A stretch of 64,000 bases of DNA from Faucicola sp041855445 (GCA_041855445.1 JBHAEG010000039.1:62001-126000); one strand, 5' to 3'. Positions 16,423-25,680 are shown, numbered from the stretch's first letter. Translations and numbers: made by a program. The notes: generated by a model from the sequence alone, not told the origin.

Positions 16423-17802
16423 ATGAACGTAGGCTCTACTGCTTCATTTACTGATTATAAAGTGGCGGATATTTCTCAGGCTGAGTTTGGTCGCCGTGAA
16501 ATTTTACTTGCTGAAACAGAAATGCCTGCTTTGATGGGACTTCGCAAACGTTATCAAGCGGAGCAACCATTAAAAGGAGCAAAAATTGTTGGTTGTATTC
16601 ATATGACCATTCAGACGGCAGTTTTAATTGAAACGCTAGTGGCTCTAGGGGCAGAGGTGCGTTGGACATCATGTAATATTTTTTCAACGCAAGACCATGC
16701 AGCAGCAGCCATTGCGGCAGCGGGTATTCCTGTTTTTGCATGGAAAGGCGAAACTGAAGAAGAATATGAATGGTGTTTAGAACAGCAAATTCATAAAAAT
16801 GGTGAACTTTGGGACGCAAATTTAATTCTTGATGATGGTGGCGATTTAACGGCATTAATTCATCATAAATACCCGCAAATGTTAGATAAAATTCATGGTG
16901 TTTCAGAGGAAACCACCACAGGGGTACATCGTTTGATTGAAATGCTTCATAAACAAACCTTAAAAGTACCTGCAATTAATGTAAACGATGCTGTCACTAA
17001 GTCAAAAAATGATAATAAATATGGCTGTCGTCATAGTTTAAATGATGCGATTAAACGTGGTACAGATATGTTATTATCAGGTCGCCGTGCGTTAGTGGTC
17101 GGTTATGGCGATGTTGGTAAAGGCTCTGCTCAAAGCTTACGTCAAGAAGGCATGATTGTCCGTGTCAGCGAGATTGACCCAATTTGTGCCATGCAAGCTT
17201 GTATGGACGGCTATGAATTGGTTTCACCATATGTTGATGGCGACCCTGCAAAAGGAGCAAATCAAGCATTATTACAAGATACGGATTTAATCGTCACCAC
17301 CACGGGTAATATTTATGTTTGTGATGCTCAGATGTTACAGGCTTTAAAAGCTACCGCTGTGGTGTGTAATATTGGACATTTTGACACTGAAATTGATACG
17401 CAATTTATGCGTGATAATTGGCGTTGGGTTGAGGTAAAGCCACAAGTTCATCAGGTGTATCGTTCTGATGATGAAAAAGATTATTTAATTATTTTATCAG
17501 AGGGGCGTTTGGTCAATTTAGGCAATGCCACAGGACACCCATCACGAGTGATGGACGGTTCATTTGCCAATCAGGTATTAGCTCAAATTCATCTATTTAA
17601 AGAAAAATTTGCTAATTTACCTGCTGATAAAAAGGCAGAAAATATTTATGTAAAAGTATTACCTAAAAAACTTGATGAAGAAGTCGCAGCAGCCATGGTA
17701 TTAGGTTTTAATGGTGTACTAACAAAATTAACTCAACAGCAGGCGGATTACATTGGTGTACCAATTGAAGGGCCGTTTAAGTCTGATGAATATAAATATT
17801 AA
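16423..17802 (+). CDS. ahcY: Adenosylhomocysteinase
   Basis: A 459-residue NAD-dependent enzyme that hydrolyses S-adenosylhomocysteine to adenosine and homocysteine, relieving inhibition of methyltransferases. Visible features are the substrate segment GCIHMTIQTAVLIETL, NVNDAVTKSKNDNKYGCRHS, the NAD-binding loop VVGYGDVGKGSAQSL (about residues 225-239) and the C-terminal LAQIHLF region ending GPFKSDEYKY, where the Lys and Tyr contact the neighbouring subunit's NAD. AAAGGAA precedes the ATG. Expression should rise with SAH through the riboswitch in its leader. metF lies downstream after 181 bp, linking SAH removal to methyl-folate supply. Confidence 0.98.
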   Translation: MNVGSTASFTDYKVADISQAEFGRREILLAETEMPALMGLRKRYQAEQPLKGAKIVGCIHMTIQTAVLIETLVALGAEVRWTSCNIFSTQDHAAAAIAAAGIPVFAWKGETEEEYEWCLEQQIHKNGELWDANLILDDGGDLTALIHHKYPQMLDKIHGVSEETTTGVHRLIEMLHKQTLKVPAINVNDAVTKSKNDNKYGCRHSLNDAIKRGTDMLLSGRRALVVGYGDVGKGSAQSLRQEGMIVRVSEIDPICAMQACMDGYELVSPYVDGDPAKGANQALLQDTDLIVTTTGNIYVCDAQMLQALKATAVVCNIGHFDTEIDTQFMRDNWRWVEVKPQVHQVYRSDDEKDYLIILSEGRLVNLGNATGHPSRVMDGSFANQVLAQIHLFKEKFANLPADKKAENIYVKVLPKKLDEEVAAAMVLGFNGVLTKLTQQQADYIGVPIEGPFKSDEYKY

Positions 17803-17816
17803 TTATTTCTAATAAA

Positions 17817-17851
17817 ATTGGATTAATCTCATGATATGGGATTAATCCAAT
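17817..17851. terminator. Long hairpin between ahcY and metF
   Basis: ATTGGATTAATC pairs perfectly with GATTAATCCAAT (12 bp) around an 11-nt loop, 14 bp after the ahcY stop codon. No T tract follows, so it may stabilise the ahcY mRNA end or attenuate readthrough into metF rather than terminate fully. Confidence 0.45.
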
Positions 17852-17983
17852 TAGCCAATATATAACAATTCAACGTCTAGCAAAATTTTTCTTTACCATA
17901 TTTATCCAGATATGGCATAATTGAATATATTTCATCTTTTCTAAGAAACCACAAATTTTTTTAATTAACTATTTGAGATTGAT

Positions 17984-18829
17984 ATGACGACCCCATTTTC
18001 ATTTGAATTTTTCCCGACTAAAACCGATGAGGGACAAGCCAAGCTATTACATACATTTGATGGTCTAAATGCTTTAAATCCAGCTTATTTTTCAGTAACT
18101 TATGGTGCTGGTGGCTCGACTCGTGAACGAACGCTCGGTATTGTTGAAGCCCTAAGCAAAAAATCTGCAACACCGATTGCACCGCATTTGTCTTGTATTG
18201 GTGATAATAAAGTAGAAATCGCTGAACTATTAAGCTTTTATCAACAATTAGGCATTAAAAAATTAGTAGCATTGCGTGGCGATTTGCCATCGGGTCAGGT
18301 TGGTTTTGGTGAGCTACCTTTTGCTGTTGATTTAGTAAAATTTATTCGTGAAAAAACAGGTGAACATTTTCATATTGAAGTTGCAGCCTATCCTGAAATG
18401 CACCCACAAGCTCACAGTTTTTCTCAAGACGTACAAAATTTAATTAACAAACATCGAGCTGGAGCAAATTCGGCAATTACCCAGTTTTTTTATAATGCAG
18501 ATAGCTATTTATATTTACGAGATGCGTTAGCAAAACAAGGGGTTCATCAAGACGAATTCCCAATTAAGGCAGGAATTATGCCTATTACCAATGCAAGTAA
18601 TCTTATTCGTTTTGCTGATGGTTGTGGTGCGGATATTCCTCGTTATATTCGTAAACAATTGGCAGATTTTGGCGATGACCGTAAATCAATTCGGGCATTT
18701 GGTTTTGACGTTGTATTACAGCTTTGTGAACGTTTAATTCAAGAAGGTGTGCCAGCTTTACATTTTTATACCATGAATAATATCAATCCAAATGCAGAGC
18801 TGATTAAAGCATTAAGATTAGTAAAATAA
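17984..18829 (+). CDS. metF: 5,10-methylenetetrahydrofolate reductase
   Basis: A 281-residue FAD-dependent TIM-barrel enzyme that reduces 5,10-methylene-THF to 5-methyl-THF, the methyl donor for methionine synthesis. Signatures are FSFEFFPTKTDEG at the N-terminus with the catalytic Glu, SVTYGAGGSTRERT, HLSCIGDNK, LVALRGDLP and the C-terminal LHFYTMNN. Slightly shorter than E. coli MetF (296) but complete. It follows ahcY in the same direction; the 181-bp gap with a hairpin allows a separate promoter. Confidence 0.96.
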   Translation: MTTPFSFEFFPTKTDEGQAKLLHTFDGLNALNPAYFSVTYGAGGSTRERTLGIVEALSKKSATPIAPHLSCIGDNKVEIAELLSFYQQLGIKKLVALRGDLPSGQVGFGELPFAVDLVKFIREKTGEHFHIEVAAYPEMHPQAHSFSQDVQNLINKHRAGANSAITQFFYNADSYLYLRDALAKQGVHQDEFPIKAGIMPITNASNLIRFADGCGADIPRYIRKQLADFGDDRKSIRAFGFDVVLQLCERLIQEGVPALHFYTMNNINPNAELIKALRLVK

Positions 18830-18876
18830 ACTTAATTAATTGATTTGATGATTGAAGATATTCAAGGAAATTTAAT

Positions 18877-20232
18877 ATGCCTGCTTTGTGGCACCCATGT
18901 ACACAGATGCGTTATCATGAGCATTTACCTCCACTAGAAATAGTGCGGGGGCAGGGTATTTATCTATATGATAAACAAGGAAAATCCTATTTAGATATGA
19001 TTAGCTCGTGGTGGGTTAATTTGCATGGACATTGTCACCCATTCATTAATGAACAAATCAAACAACAGCTTGATATTTTAGAACATACCTTGTTGGCAGG
19101 GATTGTTCACCCAAGTGTTGCTGAGCTTGCCAAACAGTTGGTTGCAATTAGCCCTACTCCATTAACTAAAGCTTTTTTTGCTGATAGTGGTTCATCTGCG
19201 ATAGAAATCGCATTAAAGATGAGTTTGCAATTTTGGCAACAAAATGATTATCCTGATAAAATTCGATTTATTGCTTTAGAGCATGGCTATCATGGCGAAA
19301 CCATTGGTAGTTTGTCAGTGACAGATATTCCACTGTTTAATCAACAATATCAAGCCATGCTCATTGAACAAATTAAAATTCCTTCACCCGCCCATTTATT
19401 TAAAGCCGACAATATCTCTGCAACGGAACATGAAAACAATTGTTTAGATAAACTTGAAAAATTGTTAGAAACACAACATCAAACGATTTGTGCGATGATA
19501 GTTGAGCCACTGGTGCAAGGGGCAACAGGTATGGCAATGTATTCTACAAATTATTTAGTTGGTATTGCCAAACTTGCAAAAAAATTTAATATTCATTTAA
19601 TTTTTGATGAAATTGCAGTGGGTTTTGGTCGCACAGGTACGATGTTTGCTTGTGAACAGGCAATATTAGATAATGGCGAATGCGTTTGTCCAGATTTTCT
19701 ATGTTTATCAAAGGGTTTAACTGCTGGTTATTTACCGATGTCTTGTGTATTAACCACACAACAAATTTTTGATGGGTTTTTAGATGAACGTATTGAAAAA
19801 GGTTTTTTACATTCACATAGTTTTACGGGTAATCCGTTAGCTTCTGTAGCGTCATTAGCATCACTACAAGTATTTAAACAACAAGATATCTTAAAAAACA
19901 ATCAATGTTTAATTAATTATTTTGCTCAACAATTAAACCAATTATCACAATTAAACTTGCCCATTATTCAGCTTCGACAAACAGGCATGATTGTCGCATT
20001 TACGTTGGATTTTCAGCAAGTTAAAGGACGAATTTTAGCAGAATATTGTCTAAAACAAGGGGTTTTTATTCGCCCGATTGGTAATCATGTGTATTTAATG
20101 CCTCCTTACTGTATTACTAAATCACAAATTGATATGGTGTTTAGTATTTTAGTAGATGGCATTAAACAATTAATCCATCAACAAGATAATAATCCGTTAC
20201 CTTTACCAAAAGATTTATCGTTGATGGCTTGA
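18877..20232 (+). CDS. bioA: Adenosylmethionine-8-amino-7-oxononanoate aminotransferase
   Basis: A 451-residue class III PLP aminotransferase that makes 7,8-diaminopelargonate in biotin synthesis, using SAM as amino donor. The N-terminal WHPCTQMRYH and DMISSWWVNLHGHCHP motifs are typical of BioA. FADSGSSAIEIALKM forms the phosphate-binding region, LIFDEIAVGFGRTG carries Asp244, and the Schiff-base lysine is Lys279 in CLSKGLTAGYLPM. It follows metF by 47 bp in the same direction. The other bio genes here (bioB, bioF) are far away, so biotin genes are dispersed. Confidence 0.96.
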   Translation: MPALWHPCTQMRYHEHLPPLEIVRGQGIYLYDKQGKSYLDMISSWWVNLHGHCHPFINEQIKQQLDILEHTLLAGIVHPSVAELAKQLVAISPTPLTKAFFADSGSSAIEIALKMSLQFWQQNDYPDKIRFIALEHGYHGETIGSLSVTDIPLFNQQYQAMLIEQIKIPSPAHLFKADNISATEHENNCLDKLEKLLETQHQTICAMIVEPLVQGATGMAMYSTNYLVGIAKLAKKFNIHLIFDEIAVGFGRTGTMFACEQAILDNGECVCPDFLCLSKGLTAGYLPMSCVLTTQQIFDGFLDERIEKGFLHSHSFTGNPLASVASLASLQVFKQQDILKNNQCLINYFAQQLNQLSQLNLPIIQLRQTGMIVAFTLDFQQVKGRILAEYCLKQGVFIRPIGNHVYLMPPYCITKSQIDMVFSILVDGIKQLIHQQDNNPLPLPKDLSLMA

Positions 20233-20240
20233 TAAATTAC

Positions 20241-20269
20241 TTGACAAACAAACATTTTTTGTCTAGTAT
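20241..20269 (+). promoter_or_regulatory. Strong sigma-70 promoter upstream of a short hairpin transcript
   Basis: TTGACA (20241-20246, perfect), a 17-bp spacer and TAGTAT (20264-20269). The inferred start is near 20276. It is the best consensus promoter noticed in the window, and it fires into only about 75 bp before an intrinsic terminator. Confidence 0.6.
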
Positions 20270-20275
20270 CTAATA

Positions 20276-20352
20276 TACGACTCTCCCTTTACATGATTAT
20301 TAAGTTAGTCAATGTTTAGGGCTAAAAGACCGCCTTTTTTGGCGGTTTTTTT
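20276..20352 (+). ncRNA. Candidate small RNA of about 75 nt
   Basis: A consensus promoter lies just upstream and an intrinsic terminator at its end, with no coding frame between. The transcript would fold into a 5' hairpin, CCCTTTACAT with ATGTTTAGGG (8 of 10 pairs with an internal TT/TT loop), followed by the terminator stem ACCGCC/GGCGGT and seven T. The NYN gene starts 23 bp beyond, so the same structure could instead be an attenuated 5' leader of that gene. No homology is recognised. Confidence 0.45.
20329..20352 (+). terminator. Intrinsic terminator upstream of the NYN gene
   Basis: ACCGCC, six T, GGCGGT, then a seven-T tract: a compact and strong intrinsic terminator after bioA and before the gene at 20375. 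A short A run on the left gives partial function on the other strand. Confidence 0.85.
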
Positions 20353-20374
20353 AATTTATCTTCAAGGGTAATAA

Positions 20375-21046
20375 ATGGAAACTATAGTTTATATTGATGG
20401 TTATAACTTATTTTATGGTTGCTTAAAATATACCTCTTATAAATGGCTTGATTTAAAAAAACTTTTTCAAAATATTTTATATATACAAAATCCTAATTAC
20501 AATCTTATAAAAATTAAATTTTTTACAGCAGATATTAAAGCAAAAGTTGCCTCTCATGGACAAACAGCCCAAAAATCTCAACAAAACTATCATCGTGCAT
20601 TATTAGAATTATACTCTAATGATATTGAAATTATTAAAGGTTATTATTCTTTAGAAAAAGCTAATTTGCTGGTTTATCAAAATCCCCCTGATAAATCTCA
20701 ACGTTGTGAAGTTTGGAAACTTGAAGAAAAACAAACAGATGTCAATATCGCATTGACAGCATATCGTGACGCTTGTCAAAATAAAGCCAAACATTTAGTT
20801 TTTGTGTCAAATGACACAGACCTTGCTCCTGTGTTACAGGCATTACGAGAAGATTTTTGCCAAAGTATTGAAATTGGTGTAATTATTCCTGTTTTAAAAG
20901 ATAGTCGCCGTCCCAATAATAAACAATTAAGTGCTTTTGCCAATTGGACTAGACAGTATATTTTAGAGTCAGAATTACAATGTAATCAACTACCTAGTAA
21001 AATTTCCACCCATAAAAAACCTATTATCAAACCAGACTATTGGTGA
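20375..21046 (+). CDS. NYN-domain (PIN-like) putative ribonuclease
   Basis: A 223-residue protein with the NYN fold, a PIN-like metal-dependent RNase domain. The acidic active-site positions are visible: Asp8 and Asn11 in YIDGYNLFYG, Asp122 in KQTDVNIAL, and Asp147 and Asp149 in VFVSNDTDLAPVL. The C-terminal 40 residues are basic and probably disordered. AAGGG lies 6 nt before the ATG. It is followed by rsmE after 6 bp, suggesting co-transcription with an rRNA methyltransferase and perhaps an RNA-processing role. The RNA target is unknown, and related proteins occur in both housekeeping and phage-defence settings. Confidence 0.82.
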   Translation: METIVYIDGYNLFYGCLKYTSYKWLDLKKLFQNILYIQNPNYNLIKIKFFTADIKAKVASHGQTAQKSQQNYHRALLELYSNDIEIIKGYYSLEKANLLVYQNPPDKSQRCEVWKLEEKQTDVNIALTAYRDACQNKAKHLVFVSNDTDLAPVLQALREDFCQSIEIGVIIPVLKDSRRPNNKQLSAFANWTRQYILESELQCNQLPSKISTHKKPIIKPDYW

Positions 21047-21052
21047 TTTGCT

Positions 21053-21823
21053 ATGCGACGTTTTTTCTATGATACAACTATCAGTCATCAGCCATTAATC
21101 GTTGATAATTCAATAATTTTAACCGAAAGTATTTTTCACCATTGGTGTCGAGTCTTACGAGCAAATGTTGGTGATATGGCAATTTTATTTGATGGCACAG
21201 GCGGAGAATATCAGGTTGAACTGCTTGAAATGACAAAAAAGTCAGCCACAGCAATGATTAAAAATTTTAATCCTATCAACCGTTGTTTACCATTCCAAAC
21301 AGAAATTGGCTTATCATTAAGTCGAGGTGAAAGAATGGATTATGCTATTCAAAAAGCAACTGAAATGGGGGTGTCAGTTATTCAATTATTATCAAGCGAT
21401 TATAGTGAAGTTAAACTAAAAAATGAACAAGTTGCCAAAAAGCTAAACCACTGGCAACAAGTTGCAATTTCTGCCTGTGAACAATGTGGTTTAAATATCA
21501 TACCAACAATTTTACCCCCTCAAGAATTAACCAATTGGGTATCACAAGATATTCAATCTGGATTAAAACTTGTATTAGCTGTTCCAAGAAATAACACCAC
21601 TCATTCTCAGGTTAATACTCGCTTAGCGATTTTACAACAGCTTCAACAAGATTTTGCAAAATTTTATTTATTGATTGGCTCTGAAGGCGGTTTATCCGAT
21701 AAAGAATTATCATTAGCTTTAGAAAATAATTTTTTAGCATGGCAACTTGGCGAACGTGTATTACGAACAGAAACTGCTCCTGTGGTGGCTTTAGCAACGT
21801 TACAAGCATTAAATTTTTCTTAA
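21053..21823 (+). CDS. rsmE: 16S rRNA (uracil-1498-N3)-methyltransferase
   Basis: A 256-residue SPOUT-class methyltransferase that methylates U1498 of 16S rRNA in the 30S subunit. The N-terminal PUA-like part includes HHWCRVLRANVGDMAILFDG. The SPOUT domain has LSRGERMDYAIQKATEMGV, LLIGSEGGLSDKEL and the knot sequence LGERVLRTETAPVVAL, all diagnostic of RsmE. The start codon lies 6 bp after the NYN gene stop and the genes are probably co-transcribed. Complete and of normal length. Confidence 0.96.
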   Translation: MRRFFYDTTISHQPLIVDNSIILTESIFHHWCRVLRANVGDMAILFDGTGGEYQVELLEMTKKSATAMIKNFNPINRCLPFQTEIGLSLSRGERMDYAIQKATEMGVSVIQLLSSDYSEVKLKNEQVAKKLNHWQQVAISACEQCGLNIIPTILPPQELTNWVSQDIQSGLKLVLAVPRNNTTHSQVNTRLAILQQLQQDFAKFYLLIGSEGGLSDKELSLALENNFLAWQLGERVLRTETAPVVALATLQALNFS

Positions 21824-21977
21824 TAATTTAACATACTGGTTAGCATTTTTTTCAATAAATCAATGTGTTTATTCACAATTTTTATGACCCAAAAGTCATC
21901 GCTAATCTCTTGTATCTTTGCATTAAGTTTTTTATCTTATTTTCAAGCTGTTAATGAATGAATGTAAGGAAAAAGCC

Positions 21978-23789
21978 ATGCAATACAAAGCCCCTTTGCG
22001 TGATATGCAGTTTGTGATACACGAGTTATTAGATTTTGAAAATCACTATCAAAATATTCCTGCCTATGCTGAAACAAATAAAGAAACTATCAATGATATT
22101 TTGCAGGCAACGGCTGAGTTTGCCGAAAATGAATTGTCACCGTTAAATCGTTCTGGTGATGAGGAAGGTTGTCATTTTGATAATGGCATAGTAACGACAC
22201 CGCAAGGATTTAAACAAGCTTATCAGTTATATTGTGAGTTAGGTTTTCCGTCTTTATGTGCTGACACGGCATATGGTGGACAAGGTTTACCATTGTCATT
22301 GAGTTCGGCAGTGAATGAAATGATGGGTTCGGCAAATTGGTCTTTTTCTATGTATCCTGGGTTATCAGAGGGAGCTATTCGTACGATTGAACATCATGGT
22401 ACACTTGAACAAAAACAGTTATATTTAAATAAGTTAATTAGCGGTGAATGGACTGGCACCATGTGTTTGACGGAGGCTCATGCAGGTTCAGATTTAGGCA
22501 TTATTCGCACTAAGGCTGAGCCTAATCCTGATGGTTCTTATCAAATTACTGGACAAAAAATCTTTATTTCTGCAGGTGAACATGATTTAGCGAGTAATAT
22601 TATTCATATTGTGTTGGCTCGCCTGCCCAATGCACCAAAAGGTACCAAAGGCATTTCATTATTTATCGTTCCTAAATTTAATCTTGATGAAAACGGTAAT
22701 ATCACAACCCGTAATTTTGTTTCTTGTGGTTCTATTGAACATAAAATGGGTATCAAAGCCTCTGCTACTTGTGTCATGAATTTTGATGGAGCAACAGGAT
22801 TTTTGATTGGCCCTGAAAATAAAGGCTTAAATTGTATGTTTACCTTTATGAATACTGCCCGTATTGGTACTGCAATTCAAGGCTTGACTGCGTCTGAAAT
22901 AGCTTTTCAGGGTGGATTAAGTTATGCCAAAGAGCGTCTAGCCATGCGTGCATTAAGTGGCAAAAAAGCCCCTGAGCAAATAGCTGACCCTATTATCGCT
23001 CACCCTGCTGTTCGCAATATGTTATTGACGAGCAAAGCATTTGCCGAAGGCGGACGAGCATTGATTTATTATTTATCACAATTTGCCGATGTGGTGGCAA
23101 AAGGTGACGGCGAAGATAAAAAATTTGCTGACCAAATGTTATCCTTATTAACGCCAATTGCCAAAGCATTTTTAACGGAAACAGGGTTTGAATCGGCAAA
23201 TCATGGTGTACAGGTGTATGGTGGACATGGATTTATCCGTGAATGGGGTATGGAGCAAAATGTTCGAGATACTCGCATTGCTTGTTTATATGAAGGCACA
23301 ACAGAAATCCAATCGTTAGATTTATTAGGTCGAAAAGTGCTAGGCTCACAAGGTCGATTATTGGCAAACTTTAGTAAAATTATTCATAAGTTTTGCCAAG
23401 AACATTGGGAAAACGATGCGATGGGACAGTTTATTCGTCCTTTAGCAAAGCTTAATAAAGATTGGGGTCATTTAACTTCTCGTATTGCCATGCAAGCGAC
23501 CGAAAATCCAGAGGCTATTGGAGCCAATGCGGTAGATTATATGTATTATAGTGGCTATGTAACATTAGCGTATTTGTGGGCAAGAATGGCGTTAATTTCT
23601 CAACAGGCATTAGATGCTCAACAAACTTTAGTGGAACAAACCAGTGAGCGTAAATTTTACCAAGCAAAAATCAAAACTGCTCAATTTTATTTTACTAAAT
23701 TACTACCTCGTACCTTGACATATGTCAAACGGATTGACGCAGGTTTTGAGCCGATTATGCAAATGGACATCGATGAGTTTATTTTTTAG
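21978..23789 (+). CDS. Acyl-CoA dehydrogenase (600-residue FadE1/FadE2 type), first copy
   Basis: A 603-residue FAD enzyme for the first step of fatty-acid beta-oxidation. It begins MQYKAPLRDMQFVIHELLDF, has the substrate/FAD loop GTMCLTEAHAGSDLG, the middle-domain strand ITGQKIFISAGEHD and the catalytic-base region IACLYEGTTEIQSLDLLGRK. A C-terminal extension of about 120 residues separates this group from 380-residue acyl-CoA dehydrogenases. The start at 21978 has AAGGA 8 nt upstream; an ATG 24 nt earlier is less likely. A near relative follows at 23891, resembling the tandem FadE-type pairs of Pseudomonas. Chain-length preference cannot be read. Confidence 0.92.
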   Translation: MQYKAPLRDMQFVIHELLDFENHYQNIPAYAETNKETINDILQATAEFAENELSPLNRSGDEEGCHFDNGIVTTPQGFKQAYQLYCELGFPSLCADTAYGGQGLPLSLSSAVNEMMGSANWSFSMYPGLSEGAIRTIEHHGTLEQKQLYLNKLISGEWTGTMCLTEAHAGSDLGIIRTKAEPNPDGSYQITGQKIFISAGEHDLASNIIHIVLARLPNAPKGTKGISLFIVPKFNLDENGNITTRNFVSCGSIEHKMGIKASATCVMNFDGATGFLIGPENKGLNCMFTFMNTARIGTAIQGLTASEIAFQGGLSYAKERLAMRALSGKKAPEQIADPIIAHPAVRNMLLTSKAFAEGGRALIYYLSQFADVVAKGDGEDKKFADQMLSLLTPIAKAFLTETGFESANHGVQVYGGHGFIREWGMEQNVRDTRIACLYEGTTEIQSLDLLGRKVLGSQGRLLANFSKIIHKFCQEHWENDAMGQFIRPLAKLNKDWGHLTSRIAMQATENPEAIGANAVDYMYYSGYVTLAYLWARMALISQQALDAQQTLVEQTSERKFYQAKIKTAQFYFTKLLPRTLTYVKRIDAGFEPIMQMDIDEFIF

Positions 23790-23817
23790 CCTGATTTTGC
23801 CAAATTATGCTAAACTG

Positions 23818-23857
23818 ATACAAACAATTTCACCAAATGTGGATTGTTTGTATTTTA
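23818..23857 (+). terminator. Terminator between the two acyl-CoA dehydrogenase genes
   Basis: ATACAAACAAT pairs perfectly with ATTGTTTGTAT (11 bp, 14-nt loop) and is followed by TTTATTA. The two paralogues may therefore be transcribed separately or with partial readthrough. Confidence 0.6.
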
Positions 23858-23890
23858 TTAATGGTGATTTAAGTAAAGGAATATAAAACG

Positions 23891-25666
23891 ATGGCAATCT
23901 ATAACGCCCCTATCAAAGAGATGCAGTTTCTTTTAAATGATGTATTTGATGCGACTCAATTTTGGCAAAATAATGAAAAACTCGCTCATGTTGATAGTGA
24001 TACGGTCAATATGATTTTAGAGGAAATGGCAAAATTTGCAAAAAATACCTTATTGCCAATTAATCGTTCAGGTGATGAAGAAGGTGCAAGTTATGTTGGC
24101 GATGGTGAGGTAAAAACGCCTACAGGATTTAAAGAAGCATTTCAAACATTTGCAGAGGGCGGTTGGATTGGTTTAGGAGGCGAACCAGAGTACGGCGGGC
24201 AAGGTATGCCCAAAATGGTGACCATGCTTGCTGAAGAAATGATGTTTACGGTTAATCAATCATTTGCATTGTATCCAAATCTGTCATCAGGTGCTTCATT
24301 GTGTTTGTTATCGTCTGCATCTGAACAGCAAAAGCAAACTTTTTTAGAAAAGTTATATTCTGGTGAATGGACAGGCACCATGTGTTTGACAGAACCGCAC
24401 GCAGGTACAGATTTAGGTATTATTAAAACTAAAGCTGTGCCAAATGATGATGGTAGTTATGCAATTTCAGGCACAAAAATTTTTATCACAGCAGGTGAAC
24501 ATGACTTAGCCGATAATATTATTCATTTAGTATTAGCAAAAACACCTGATGCTCCTGCAGGCTCAAAAGGTATTTCATTATTTATCGTACCTAAGTTTTT
24601 AGTAAATGCTGATGGCTCATTAGGCGAACGCAATGCTGTAAAGGCAGGCTCAATCGAACATAAAATGGGTATTAAAGCATCTGCTACCTGTGTGATGAAT
24701 TTTGATGGGGCAAAAGGCTGGTTAGTTGGTAAAGAAAATACAGGTTTAGCGTCAATGTTTATTATGATGAATTATGAACGTTTGACGATGGGATTACAAG
24801 GTATTGGCGGTAGCGAACTTGCTTATCAAAATGCTGTTGCATATGTGAATGAACGTATTCAAGGGCGTGCTGACAGTGGCATTAAATCACCTGAAAAACC
24901 TGCAGATAGCATTGTGCATCATGCTGATGTTCGCCGTATGTTATTAAATGCTAAGACAATTTCTGAGGCTTCTCGTTGTTTTGCCATGTATGTTGCCAAG
25001 CAATTAGATACTGCCAAATATAGCGATAATCCTGAAGAAAAACAACAGGCTAACGACCGTGTTGCGTTATTGACACCAATTGCAAAAGCATTTTTAACGG
25101 ATAAAGGGTTTGAAGCAACGATTGATTGCCAACAATGTTTTGGCGGTCATGGTTATATTCGTGAATGGGGTATGGAACAAATTGTGCGAGATACCAGAAT
25201 TTCACAAATTTACGAGGGAACGAATGGTATTCAAGCTTTAGATTTGTTAGGACGTAAAGTCATAAAAAATCGTGGGGCATTTGTTCAAACTTACATTGCT
25301 GAAATGCGTGACTTTGCGAAAAATATGCAATCTGAACATAGCATTAAACAAGTAATTTTAGACTGTGCCAACACACTAGAAGATTTAACCAATCATGTGT
25401 TGGCTACAACCTCACAACTTAAAGATGAAATTAATGGTTGTGCAGTAGACTATCTACAAGCATTTGGTTATGTATCGTTTGCGTATATGTTTGGTCTGAT
25501 GGTTGAGGCATCACATGGTAAAGATGATGAGTTTTACCGCAACAAAGCTAAATTAGCCAATTATTTTATCGCCCGTATGTTACCACGTTTACAAGCTCAT
25601 GTAGCGATGGTAAAAGCAGGTAGTCAGCCAATTACAGATTTTGATATTACATATTTTGCAGTTTAA
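23891..25666 (+). CDS. Acyl-CoA dehydrogenase (600-residue FadE1/FadE2 type), second copy
   Basis: A 591-residue paralogue of the preceding gene with the same architecture: N-terminal IYNAPIKEMQFLLNDVFD, GTMCLTEPHAGTDLG, ISGTKIFITAGEHD, the catalytic-base segment QIYEGTNGIQALDLLGRK and the C-terminal extension ending ITDFDITYFAV. The two are clearly similar along their whole length but differ throughout, so this is an old duplication, probably with different chain-length ranges. AAAGGAA precedes the ATG. No electron-transfer flavoprotein or thiolase gene lies nearby. Confidence 0.92.
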   Translation: MAIYNAPIKEMQFLLNDVFDATQFWQNNEKLAHVDSDTVNMILEEMAKFAKNTLLPINRSGDEEGASYVGDGEVKTPTGFKEAFQTFAEGGWIGLGGEPEYGGQGMPKMVTMLAEEMMFTVNQSFALYPNLSSGASLCLLSSASEQQKQTFLEKLYSGEWTGTMCLTEPHAGTDLGIIKTKAVPNDDGSYAISGTKIFITAGEHDLADNIIHLVLAKTPDAPAGSKGISLFIVPKFLVNADGSLGERNAVKAGSIEHKMGIKASATCVMNFDGAKGWLVGKENTGLASMFIMMNYERLTMGLQGIGGSELAYQNAVAYVNERIQGRADSGIKSPEKPADSIVHHADVRRMLLNAKTISEASRCFAMYVAKQLDTAKYSDNPEEKQQANDRVALLTPIAKAFLTDKGFEATIDCQQCFGGHGYIREWGMEQIVRDTRISQIYEGTNGIQALDLLGRKVIKNRGAFVQTYIAEMRDFAKNMQSEHSIKQVILDCANTLEDLTNHVLATTSQLKDEINGCAVDYLQAFGYVSFAYMFGLMVEASHGKDDEFYRNKAKLANYFIARMLPRLQAHVAMVKAGSQPITDFDITYFAV

Positions 25667-25680
25667 CAAAATATATCATT

